49,334 bases of DNA from Paludibacterium sp. (GTDB lineage: Bacteria; Pseudomonadota; Gammaproteobacteria; Burkholderiales; Chromobacteriaceae), in contig NZ_JAFAND010000011.1 in the NCBI RefSeq assembly GCF_019232825.1, positions 1 through 49,334 on the forward strand, read 5' to 3'. Under the pieces are notes generated by a model, which saw nothing but the letters and a program-made list of their open reading frames with translations, searched no databases and was not told the DNA's origin. Positions 1-8,028 of the stretch are shown here, piece after piece; the stretch's first letter is position 1, and the number at the start of each line of letters is the position of its first letter. The translations under genes and the position numbers were made by a program.

Positions 1-240
1 CCGGAGTACGACATCCGCCGCCATTTCACCCCCGGCGAGCATTACGTGCCGTTCGACATGGAGACGGCGGTCGAGACATTCTCCGAATGGCGCGGCCGCG
101 ACGCGGCGCTGCACGAGATCGCCATGAATGCCGCCGAACAAACGCGCCAACATCACACTTGGCGCCATCGCGCGCGCGAAATCCTCGCCGATGTGGCCGC
201 CGTGCGGCAAATGGCCGCGCCCAGCCTCGAACCGGCGTGA
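1..240 (+). CDS. CgeB-like glycosyltransferase, C-terminal fragment (cut by window edge)
   Basis: An open frame enters from the left edge and stops with TGA at 238-240, so only the last 79 residues are visible. They match the C-terminus of the next gene: 63 of the first 69 residues are identical, and the similarity is also high at DNA level. It is therefore the end of a tandem paralog of that glycosyltransferase. The catalytic core lies outside the window, so activity cannot be judged. The last ten residues differ between the copies. The 94-base gap to the next start has no terminator, so the two copies are probably co-transcribed. Confidence 0.85.
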   Translation, partial: PEYDIRRHFTPGEHYVPFDMETAVETFSEWRGRDAALHEIAMNAAEQTRQHHTWRHRAREILADVAAVRQMAAPSLEPA

Positions 241-1561
241 CGAAAACCGGCTCCGGCCAACACCGGGCCGTTTACAACCTGAGCAACAGCCGCGCAGCAC
301 AGCATGACCTACACGCCCTACACCGAGGTCCGCCATGCCGATCAACAACATCGCCCTGCTCGTGAGCTTCAGCCGCAACGGCTATCTGTTCAACATCATG
401 CGCGCACTGGCGCAGGCCTTCCAGGACGAAGGCGTCGAGACACAATGGGTCGACGCCGGTCAAGCGCCGGAAGAGGTGAAGGCGCAGTTGGAGGCGCTCA
501 AGCCTGACTTCGTCTTCGAAATCAATCGTACGCGGGGTCAAACGCCGGACGCCTTTCCCGAAGGCATGCTACACGTGGCCTGGATTCAGGACGGCTGGCG
601 CGAGCCCAACAAACAGGAAGAACTGCCGCAGCTGCACTACAGTGATCCCCGTTTCGGCGGCAGCGCGCTGATCTACACCTTGGTCGACCCGACGTATTTC
701 GGCTTCAGCCATCACTTGACGCAGGGCGTCTGGGGCCGGCTGCATACCGGCATCGACCCCCGCGTCCATCACGTCAAGCCGGAGGTCAAGGCCGAACCGG
801 GACGCGCGGCAATCTGCGGCCATATTCCCATGCCGCTGCACGTGATGAACATGGAGTCCCTGCAGCATGTCATGGCCTGGAACAACGGCCGCAAGCTGCA
901 TTTCGACTACATGGCCAACTTCCTGCTCAACAAGGTCAAAGCCTCGATCTGCCAACTCAGCTTCCCCCAGCTCCACCAGATCATTGCCGACGAAACCAGC
1001 CGCTACCTAGGGATCGACTTCACCGCCGCGGACCTTGTCGGCGAAATGGATCAGACACCCTTTCTACAGCTGTTGGATACCGAGATGCCGCGCGTCAACG
1101 ACCGTCTGGCGCTGGCCAACGCCACACTGGCCGCCGGGCTGTCCCTGCAGATCTACGGCACGAGTTTCTGGCGCTATTGGCCGACGTACCTGCCGTATTA
1201 CCAAGGCAACCTGCGCTGGGCATCGGAACTGGCCGACGTGTACCGGCGCACGTCGTTCAACGTGCACAACGGCTGCTTCGGCATGCACTCGCGCGTGCTC
1301 GAGTGCATGGGCAGCGGCGGCAGTATCTTCGTCTGCACCGGGCGCTTCGACGACCCGGAGTACGACATTCGCCGCCATTTCACCCCTGGCGAGCATTACG
1401 TGCCGTTCGACATGGAAACGGCGGCCGAGACATTCTCCGAATGGCGCGGCCGCGATGCGGCGCTGCGCGACATCGCCATGAACGCCGCAGAACAAACGCG
1501 CCAACATCACACCTGGCGCCATCGCGCGCAGCAGATACTCGCCGACGTTAGCGCCGTGCGT
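1..1561 (+). repeat. Tandem direct repeat (gene duplication), 1-207 and 1355-1561
   Basis: Bases 1-207 and 1355-1561 are a direct repeat encoding 69 aligned residues with only six amino acid differences. Most DNA differences are scattered substitutions that look like third-position changes. The left copy is cut by the window edge, so the full repeat unit is longer. It is a gene duplication rather than an insertion sequence; no terminal inverted repeats are seen. Confidence 0.85.
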
Positions 1562-1585
1562 GACACCCGGATTGAATCGGCATAG
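335..1585 (+). CDS. CgeB-like glycosyltransferase (GT-B type, group 1-like)
   Basis: This 416-residue protein resembles the spore-maturation CgeB / group 1-like glycosyltransferases common in surface glycan loci. The N-terminal half (about 1-200) is a Rossmann-like acceptor domain beginning INNIALLVSFSRNGYLFNIM. The C-terminal half carries the usual nucleotide-sugar site: a tract around residue 281 with YWPTYLPYYQGNLRW and HSRVLECMGSGGSIF near 317, where the Glu and the glycines correspond to the family's EX7E-like site. A weak ribosome site (GAGGT) precedes the ATG. It is a tandem duplicate of the truncated gene to its left and converges on the minus-strand genes to its right. The family is well supported; donor and acceptor are unknown. 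No signal peptide or membrane segment is seen, so it is probably cytoplasmic. Confidence 0.8.
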   Translation: MPINNIALLVSFSRNGYLFNIMRALAQAFQDEGVETQWVDAGQAPEEVKAQLEALKPDFVFEINRTRGQTPDAFPEGMLHVAWIQDGWREPNKQEELPQLHYSDPRFGGSALIYTLVDPTYFGFSHHLTQGVWGRLHTGIDPRVHHVKPEVKAEPGRAAICGHIPMPLHVMNMESLQHVMAWNNGRKLHFDYMANFLLNKVKASICQLSFPQLHQIIADETSRYLGIDFTAADLVGEMDQTPFLQLLDTEMPRVNDRLALANATLAAGLSLQIYGTSFWRYWPTYLPYYQGNLRWASELADVYRRTSFNVHNGCFGMHSRVLECMGSGGSIFVCTGRFDDPEYDIRRHFTPGEHYVPFDMETAAETFSEWRGRDAALRDIAMNAAEQTRQHHTWRHRAQQILADVSAVRDTRIESA

Positions 1586-1621
1586 GAGACGGAACGGCGC
1601 GCGGGGCGGCCATCCCCTTAT

Positions 1622-2440
1622 TCAGTGGGATCCGCTCACCGGAGGCACGCAATAAGCCTCCGGTAGCGCCGCCAGACACCAATCCTCCAACGGCAGCGCA
1701 TCGATCTCGGACAGAATACCCTGCAGGGAGGGAAATCCACTGCTCCTCGGCGACTCGACGGTCTTGCGGAAACAAAGCGCCCCGATCAGCCAGGAAGGGT
1801 AACTGTCGAACCTCATTGCGGGATGGATACGCTGGAATACCGGAATACGCGGGCTGCTCCAGGCATAGGGCTGGCCGAGCGCATATCTTCGCTGATGATA
1901 AAACGCGAACAGCGCAATCGGACTGATGTTCCAGAACCCGTGGTTCGGGAATGCGATTGCGATCTGGTGAAACACGAATCCGTCCTGCTCGAGCAAATCA
2001 TCGACGTTCTGCAGCGCCTGGCTGACATTGAAACAGTGTTCGATGGTACCCGGATCCAGAATGATGTCGAACTTCCCCAGCGCATGCAGCATTGCATCAT
2101 CAATCGGCAAATTAAGGTTGAGGATGAAATCCTCTCCCCCCCAAGTGATGGCATCGACGACCACAAATTCGCAGCCCATGGTTTCAAACAGGCTGCGCGT
2201 CTCGAACATGGGTTTGTCGATGAATTCGTCCCAATTATGTTCTTTCCAAAGAGCGGCGCTATCAGATTCCAGTTTTATGTCTCGCCAGTCAACCGCAATA
2301 TTCAGTTCGGCAAAATACTCGGCCAGGGCAAGAAAGGTGGGATATCCCAACGCCAGTACGCGGAGCTTCCTGTTTTTCTTGTTTTGATTCAATTGGATGA
2401 AATGTTCCAGTACACGCAGCTCCGTTACCAATAGGCCCAT
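1622..2440 (-). CDS. Methyltransferase-like protein of glycan cluster (paralog of next gene)
   Basis: A 272-residue protein with the layout of a class I SAM-dependent methyltransferase: a first strand LRVLALGYPTFLALAEYF near residue 26, and a later FDIILDPGTIEHCFNVSQAL segment followed by a helix and strand (LLEQDGFVFHQIAI). The usual glycine-rich SAM loop is replaced by GYP, so SAM binding or catalysis is uncertain. It shares motifs with the neighbour at 2485-3309 (LGYP, LDPG/IDPG, PNHxFWxISP) and is a diverged paralog. GC content is visibly lower than in the surrounding genes, suggesting separate acquisition. It is the last gene of the minus-strand glycan region. It could be a non-catalytic relative. 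Confidence 0.65.
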   Translation of the reverse strand: MGLLVTELRVLEHFIQLNQNKKNRKLRVLALGYPTFLALAEYFAELNIAVDWRDIKLESDSAALWKEHNWDEFIDKPMFETRSLFETMGCEFVVVDAITWGGEDFILNLNLPIDDAMLHALGKFDIILDPGTIEHCFNVSQALQNVDDLLEQDGFVFHQIAIAFPNHGFWNISPIALFAFYHQRRYALGQPYAWSSPRIPVFQRIHPAMRFDSYPSWLIGALCFRKTVESPRSSGFPSLQGILSEIDALPLEDWCLAALPEAYCVPPVSGSH

Positions 2441-2484
2441 ACCGGGTCCTCCATTCGTATCCTGTTTAAACGCGGCAACACGGC

Positions 2485-3309
2485 TTAGTTTCTGTTAAGA
2501 CGGAATAGATGCGTTGCAGGCAATGCATCGGCAACAAAATCCCCAAAACTGAGATTCCTGCTCCGGCTTGAATAGCAATGTTGAATGGGAAACCCGGGGT
2601 CATCACTTGCGTATACACCCTTGCGGAAGATAAACGATCCGCAAAAATGCGCCGGATATTGGGGAATGGCCTCGTAAGGCATCGCTTCCTGCAACACCGG
2701 TTCAAAGCCGTACGCATCCCGCTGGCCTGCCCATAAACAGGGAATGCCGAGAAAATAGCCGCGCGTCCGGTAGAAGTCGTAGAAAGCGGTTGGGCTGATA
2801 CCCCAAAATGCGTGATTCGGCGAGGCAATGACCGCCTGGTGATACACGATGGCCTGCTGGGGCAGTAACCAATCGATATTCTGGAAGCCCTGGGCAATAT
2901 TGAACCGGCCCCCCAACACACCGGGGTCGATAATGAGGTCGATTTCACCCAATTGGCGGCGCAACGTGCCAGCAATGGGATAGTCGAGGTCATGCACGAC
3001 ATGCGGACCAGTGTGCGGCTGATCGGACATTACCCACAGATTAGCGCCCATGCGGTCAAACAACGAAGCCGCTTCGCACATGCCGGTGCCCGCCATGTCC
3101 AGCCCATGCGCCCGCCAGGCTGCCTCGCTGTCCTCGCGTTTGACGACCTCGTCCCAGGCGACCGGGAAATCGAGATTGGCAAAGGTTTGTGCATTGGCCA
3201 GGATGGCAGGATATCCGAGGCACAGCACCCGTGGGCGGCGCTGCTTTTCAGCATGCAAGCTTTGCACCAGGCGAAAAAGGATGCTCAATTCACTGCCGAA
3301 AAGCGCCAT
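2485..3309 (-). CDS. Methyltransferase-like protein of glycan cluster (paralog)
   Basis: A 274-residue paralog of the protein encoded at 1622-2440. Shared landmarks are PRVLCLGYPAILANAQTF near residue 25, a FDR-MGANLWV strand, IDLIIDPGVLGGRFNIAQGF, and a C-terminal block with SPNHAFWGISPTAFYDFY. The acidic/glycine pattern suggests a SAM-methyltransferase fold, but the canonical GxGxG loop is lost. The DPG-x-x-E position conserved in its neighbour (DPGTIEH) is DPGVLGG here, so the two copies have diverged around the presumed active site. The gene is AT-richer than the large glycosyltransferase upstream and separated from it by 144 bases containing a long perfect hairpin. Function is inferred from fold and context only. 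Confidence 0.65.
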   Translation of the reverse strand: MALFGSELSILFRLVQSLHAEKQRRPRVLCLGYPAILANAQTFANLDFPVAWDEVVKREDSEAAWRAHGLDMAGTGMCEAASLFDRMGANLWVMSDQPHTGPHVVHDLDYPIAGTLRRQLGEIDLIIDPGVLGGRFNIAQGFQNIDWLLPQQAIVYHQAVIASPNHAFWGISPTAFYDFYRTRGYFLGIPCLWAGQRDAYGFEPVLQEAMPYEAIPQYPAHFCGSFIFRKGVYASDDPGFPIQHCYSSRSRNLSFGDFVADALPATHLFRLNRN

Positions 3310-3406
3310 AACAATACCTTAGCGTAAAAGAGGTGGGACGGCATGGCACTCAATGCCGCTACCATGGCGTCCCTTTCATCCTGCTGGATGGCACCGGACG
3401 CCCTGG

Positions 3407-3445
3407 TTAGGGCCTGTCTGCAAACTATTTGCAGACAGGCCCTAA
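3407..3445. repeat. Perfect 18-bp inverted repeat with 3-base loop
   Basis: The arms TTAGGGCCTGTCTGCAAA (3407-3424) and TTTGCAGACAGGCCCTAA (3428-3445) are exactly complementary around a CTA loop. It starts 9 bases after the stop of the large glycosyltransferase gene (minus strand). No T-run follows on either strand, so it is not a standard intrinsic terminator. It could block 3' exonucleases, or be a remnant of two abutting transposon ends. It lies at the boundary where GC content drops. Confidence 0.8.
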
Positions 3446-3453
3446 GAAGCGCG

Positions 3454-6400
3454 CTACTTCCCGTACGCGCGCACCCACTCGTCCAGATGATCCTCCAGCA
3501 GGTAATGCTGCGTCACCCAGGCGCGTAGCGCATCGCCTTCGCGGTAAGTCGCGTCCAGATCGTGCACCCGTTCGCGAATGGCCTCTATCCAGGCTTCCGG
3601 CGTATTCGGCACCCGCTTCACCGGCGCGTCGTTGGTCTGATACGGGATGATGTCGCTCGCCACCACCGGCCAGCCCAGCACGCCATATTCCAACAGCCGC
3701 AGATTGCTCTTGCTCTCGTTGAACGCGTTGATCTCCAGCGGCGCCACCGCCAGATCCAGGTTCATGCTGGCCACCGCCTGCGGGTAGTTCTTGAACGGCA
3801 CACCCTGGCGTTTCTCGCGGATGCAGTCATCCACGTCTTCCGGCCACATGCCCATGAAGACCCACTCGACCTCGTCGGCAGTGGCGCGCACCACCTCCTT
3901 GATCAGCTCCAGATCGCCCTTATGCTGCAGCGCGCCCACCCAGCCGACGCGCGGCTTGCGGCCGACGCCGCGGGCGGAGGCCAAGTGCTGCCATTTGGCC
4001 TTGCTCACGCGGTTCGGCACCACCTGGATGTCGTCGATGAAATCGCGCGCGAACTCCGCCAGCGGCGCGGTCGACACCACCAGCCGGTCCGCCATCGACA
4101 AGCAGGTGCGCAAGCGCCGGCGCGCATCGCGGAAGTTGGCCTTGATATGCTTGTACTGCGAGCTTTTTTCCGGCAGATCGGTCAGCAAGTCGTCCAGCGT
4201 CACCACGCGCCGCTTATCGGCGAAATATTTCTGGTAGTAACGCAGGGTCTCAAGATGGTGATCGCTGATGCCGTTTTGCGTCACCAGCACATCCGGGTTC
4301 ATGCGCTCGATCTCGGACAGCTTGAGCGTGCGATTGCCGCTATTGACCGCCCGCACCGTGCACACTTGCGCCTTGCCCGCCACCGCCAGGGCGACGAGCG
4401 GCTCGATGACGCGATACTCGCCGCTGCCGCCGGGAATCGCCGTCGCCAGGATCTTCGGCCGTTCGGTGAAGGACGGGTCCCAGGTGAACGGCACCGCCGG
4501 CTCGATCGTCAGCGGCGCCCCTTGCAGCGTCAGGTTGCGGTTATAGGCCGGGTCGTTGGCCAGCGCCGGCAGCCAATTGTCCAGCATGTATTCGTGTTCG
4601 CGCTGGCTGCGCTCGGCAAAACGGCCCTGCTCGATCGGATTCTTCAGCTTGTCGTTGACGCTCATGCCATGGTGATGCACGAGGACCGCGTAAGGCGTCC
4701 ACAACAGCTTGTAGCCGGCCTGCCCCATGCGCAGGCAGAACTCGACGTCGTTGAACAGCACGCTGAGCTCTTCGTTCATGCCGCCGACTTCGGTGTAGAC
4801 CTCGCGCCGCATCAGCAGGCAAGCGGCGGTCAACCCCGACAGATACATATCGCACTGGTTGCGGTTCATATAGCCCGGGTCGTCGAGCTTGCACTCCATG
4901 CCGAAGTGCGTCGCCACGTCCAGCAACATCGGGCCGCCGCCGAGCACGATACCGCCGTGCTGGACCATGCCGGTTTCCGGATACACCAGTTTGGCGCCGA
5001 CCATGCCGACCTCGGGACGCTGCGCGTGCATCAACATCCGCTCCAGCCACTCGGGCTGCACGATCTCGATGTCGTTGTTCAACAGCAGCACGTAGTCGCC
5101 CTTGGCCACGCTCACGCCCAAATTGCACTGCGCGGAGAAATTGAACGGCGCATCGTACTCCACCACCCGCACGCGTTCGGGTTCGCGCTCCTGGATCTCG
5201 CGATAGTAGTCGAGCACGTCCGGATCGACGCTCTGGTTATCGACGATCAAAATCTCGAATTGTTGGTAACGCGTCTTGCCCAGCAGCGTCTCGACGCAAG
5301 GCTGCAGAAATTCCAGCTTGTCGCGGCTGGGGATGACGATCGACACCAGCGGCGTGCCGTCGATCTCATACGCCACCTTGAAGGTATCGGGCAGCGCGCC
5401 TTCCAGCACCTGCGACTTCTCGCGCCCCTGGCGCGCCAGATGGTTCATCACCGCGACGCGATGGGCCGCGCGCGACAGATCGGTCTCCTGCTGCTGGGGA
5501 AGATGCGCCAGCGGATACGCCAGGTGGCCGACGTTGTCGGCGCCGAACTGATCGATCAGGCGCAACAACAGCTCGTAGCCCTCCTTGCCCGGGAAGGCGG
5601 CGAAGCCGCCGACACTCATCACCGACTGCTGGTTGAACCAGCATGCCGCTTCGATGTAGTCCCAGTTGAGCAGGTACTCCAGGTTGATGTCCGGCTTGAA
5701 CTGCGGCTCGGCATAGCAGCCCGGCAACAGCATCGTGTCGTGGTCGCTGTAGACGGCGACCAGCTTGTCCTTGTGCTGCACATAATCGGCCACGCGCAAC
5801 AGGCAATCGGGCGCGAGCTCGGAGCCGGAAGGCAAGAAGCCGATCCAGTCGCCCGGCAGATCGGTGACGATGGCATTGAGCGCCTGTGCCAGCACATCCG
5901 CGTCGTCCAGGCGGTCGACCTGCAGCCAGCCGAGCAGGTCGGTGCTGTTGAAGATCGGGTCGGGCGCCGGGAAATCCGCCACCACCACCAGACGCCAGGT
6001 GTTGTACAGCTGCTGTTGCAGCGACTGGATCGTGCCGCCCAACGCATCCAGGCGCGCCTGGGGCACCTTCATGACGATGGTGATAAGCGGCCGGCGATGC
6101 CACTTGCTCATCATGCGCTCGGCCAGAATTTCGGCGTCGACTTCGCGCAAGCCATGGTCACCTAGCCAGGCTTGATAGCTCATCGAGCCGAGCGACGCTT
6201 GAATCGGATGTTCCGCCGCCAGAATCGCGGCCCGGCCGACACGCACCGCCGGCTCGCCCAGATCGTCGTAACGCGCGTAGATCTTGCGGAACAAGTCGTG
6301 CAGGTTGTCGAACTGGCGGCCGGTCTGGTGTCCGCTGCGGTCTTCCAGACGCTGCCGCACCTCGACCGTGTTGCGCTGGATGTGGACGAACGGCACCACG

Positions 6401-7974
6401 CGCGACAGGCGGATCAACAGATCCCAGTCTTCCAGCGCATGCAGCGATTCGTCGAACAGGCCGACGTGGTCCAACAGCGCGCGCGCGTGGCAGAAGGTGT
6501 TGATCGGGATGTAGTTGCATACCTGCAGGCGCAGCTTGTCGAATTCGTCGTGCGCGTAAGGGATGAAGCGCTTGCGTTCGATGCGCAGCCCCCCCTCCAG
6601 CGATTCGGTCACGTACTCCGCCGTGGTGTAGACCACCGCGTCGGGCGTCAGCTGCAGCTGCTCCTTCAGCGTCTCCAAGTGCTTGGGGCGCATCAGATCG
6701 TCGTCGTCCAAATAGACGATGTAGCGCCCGCGCGCGAGCTTCAGCGCGGCGTTGCGCGCCGCCGACGGGCCGCGGTTCGGTTGGCGCAGGTAGGTCACGC
6801 GCGCGTCGCGGCCGACCCAATCGAGCGTCGACTCGACCATCGGCCCGCCGTCGTTGACGAGCAGAATCTCGAAATCCTGGCACGATTGCGCGAGCACGCT
6901 CGCCAGCGCGTTCTGCAGCAGGGCCGGCCGCTGGTAGGTGGTCAGCACCACCGAGAACAGCGGTCCGATATTTTGCGCCTCGGCAACGGGGAAGTGCAGC
7001 GCACGGCCGGCCTCCAGCACGCCTTGCAACACCGGCGGCACGCTTGACGACGGGTCAAGCCGCAATAGCGTTTTGAAACGTTCGCAATACGCGCTGAAGC
7101 GGCGGCGGATATAGTCGTCGATCTGCTGCGACGCCGGCTTGGCGTGTTGCGTGTAAAACAGGAACTTGCCATACAGCAGCGCGAAGATCGGGCCGAGCTG
7201 GCCGGTCAGGCGCGGCAGGTTCTCGTCGGTCAGATAGCGGTCGAGCAACAGCATGTGCTCGGTGATGGCCACCCCGCTCGCGCCGTATTTGTCGACGCTG
7301 GAGGCTTGATGCTGGTGCTGGCGGAAGATCGAGATCTGCTCGTTGAGGAACACGCCGGTCACATTGTTGAGGCTGAGAAACAGCACCAGATCCCAGTCGG
7401 TGGCGCGGAAGAAACGTTCGCCCTCGAAGGTGCGCAACAACACATCGAAAAACGATTCGCGCAGCTTGACCGACGCGCGGCGGAACAGCGTGGCGCCGAT
7501 GTTGATGTAACAATCGTGACGCAACAACGGTGCGAATTCGTCACGCGTGCCGGCGTAGCCGTGGTCGAGCCAACCGGGGTGCGTGAGCGCCGCGATCTGG
7601 CCGTTGCCCACTTCGATGTTGTAACGGCCGAAGGCGTAGCCGCATTCCGGATGATCGTCGAGCGCGGCTTTGAGATGCGCGAGCGCGCCGGGCGCCAGAT
7701 AGTCGTCGGCGCCCAGCACCAGAATATAATCCCCGTGCGCCAGGCTGACCGCGTAATTGATGTTGATGACCGCGCCCAGGTTCACTAGGTTGCGGTAGCC
7801 GTGCACGCTAGGATGCGCGGCTTCGTAGCGGGCGATGACCTCCGGCGTATTGTCGGTCGACGCGTCGTCGCAAACCAGGATCTCGATATCCTCGATCCCC
7901 TGTGCCAATACGCTGTCGATGGCCGCGGGCAAATAATCCGCGTAGTTATAGGCCGGAATGACGACGGAAATCAT
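3454..7974 (-). CDS. Giant multi-domain glycosyltransferase (GT2 x4 plus GT4-like)
   Basis: A 1506-residue protein with five glycosyltransferase-like modules. Module 1 (from residue 1) begins MISVVIPAYNYADYLPAAID and has CDDASTDNT and GADDY. Module 2 (about 340) has FSVVLTTYQRP and LDDDD. Module 3 (about 626) begins PLITIVMKVPQ but lacks a clear DxD and looks degenerate. Module 4 (about 870) has VSIVIPSRDKLEF and LLLNNDIEIV. Module 5 (about 1170 to the end) is GT4-like, with RVGWVGALQHKGD and a FNESKSNLRLLEYG donor-site motif. Such proteins add several sugars in series to O-antigen, capsule or protein-linked glycans. No membrane segment is apparent. It lies 54 bases downstream of a radical SAM gene in the same orientation. 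Domain types are clear; sugar specificity is unknown. Confidence 0.88.
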   Translation of the reverse strand: MISVVIPAYNYADYLPAAIDSVLAQGIEDIEILVCDDASTDNTPEVIARYEAAHPSVHGYRNLVNLGAVININYAVSLAHGDYILVLGADDYLAPGALAHLKAALDDHPECGYAFGRYNIEVGNGQIAALTHPGWLDHGYAGTRDEFAPLLRHDCYINIGATLFRRASVKLRESFFDVLLRTFEGERFFRATDWDLVLFLSLNNVTGVFLNEQISIFRQHQHQASSVDKYGASGVAITEHMLLLDRYLTDENLPRLTGQLGPIFALLYGKFLFYTQHAKPASQQIDDYIRRRFSAYCERFKTLLRLDPSSSVPPVLQGVLEAGRALHFPVAEAQNIGPLFSVVLTTYQRPALLQNALASVLAQSCQDFEILLVNDGGPMVESTLDWVGRDARVTYLRQPNRGPSAARNAALKLARGRYIVYLDDDDLMRPKHLETLKEQLQLTPDAVVYTTAEYVTESLEGGLRIERKRFIPYAHDEFDKLRLQVCNYIPINTFCHARALLDHVGLFDESLHALEDWDLLIRLSRVVPFVHIQRNTVEVRQRLEDRSGHQTGRQFDNLHDLFRKIYARYDDLGEPAVRVGRAAILAAEHPIQASLGSMSYQAWLGDHGLREVDAEILAERMMSKWHRRPLITIVMKVPQARLDALGGTIQSLQQQLYNTWRLVVVADFPAPDPIFNSTDLLGWLQVDRLDDADVLAQALNAIVTDLPGDWIGFLPSGSELAPDCLLRVADYVQHKDKLVAVYSDHDTMLLPGCYAEPQFKPDINLEYLLNWDYIEAACWFNQQSVMSVGGFAAFPGKEGYELLLRLIDQFGADNVGHLAYPLAHLPQQQETDLSRAAHRVAVMNHLARQGREKSQVLEGALPDTFKVAYEIDGTPLVSIVIPSRDKLEFLQPCVETLLGKTRYQQFEILIVDNQSVDPDVLDYYREIQEREPERVRVVEYDAPFNFSAQCNLGVSVAKGDYVLLLNNDIEIVQPEWLERMLMHAQRPEVGMVGAKLVYPETGMVQHGGIVLGGGPMLLDVATHFGMECKLDDPGYMNRNQCDMYLSGLTAACLLMRREVYTEVGGMNEELSVLFNDVEFCLRMGQAGYKLLWTPYAVLVHHHGMSVNDKLKNPIEQGRFAERSQREHEYMLDNWLPALANDPAYNRNLTLQGAPLTIEPAVPFTWDPSFTERPKILATAIPGGSGEYRVIEPLVALAVAGKAQVCTVRAVNSGNRTLKLSEIERMNPDVLVTQNGISDHHLETLRYYQKYFADKRRVVTLDDLLTDLPEKSSQYKHIKANFRDARRRLRTCLSMADRLVVSTAPLAEFARDFIDDIQVVPNRVSKAKWQHLASARGVGRKPRVGWVGALQHKGDLELIKEVVRATADEVEWVFMGMWPEDVDDCIREKRQGVPFKNYPQAVASMNLDLAVAPLEINAFNESKSNLRLLEYGVLGWPVVASDIIPYQTNDAPVKRVPNTPEAWIEAIRERVHDLDATYREGDALRAWVTQHYLLEDHLDEWVRAYGK

Positions 7975-8028
7975 GCACCCTCCCGAGCGCGCGCTCTGAG
8001 TTGTTATTGTTGGGCGGCTCGTGCCGCC

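Noticed and set aside
3562-6165. 867-residue open frame on the plus strand inside the giant glycosyltransferase
   Set aside because: It is antisense to a gene with clear family motifs; its His/Arg/Ala-rich composition is typical of GC-rich antisense frames.
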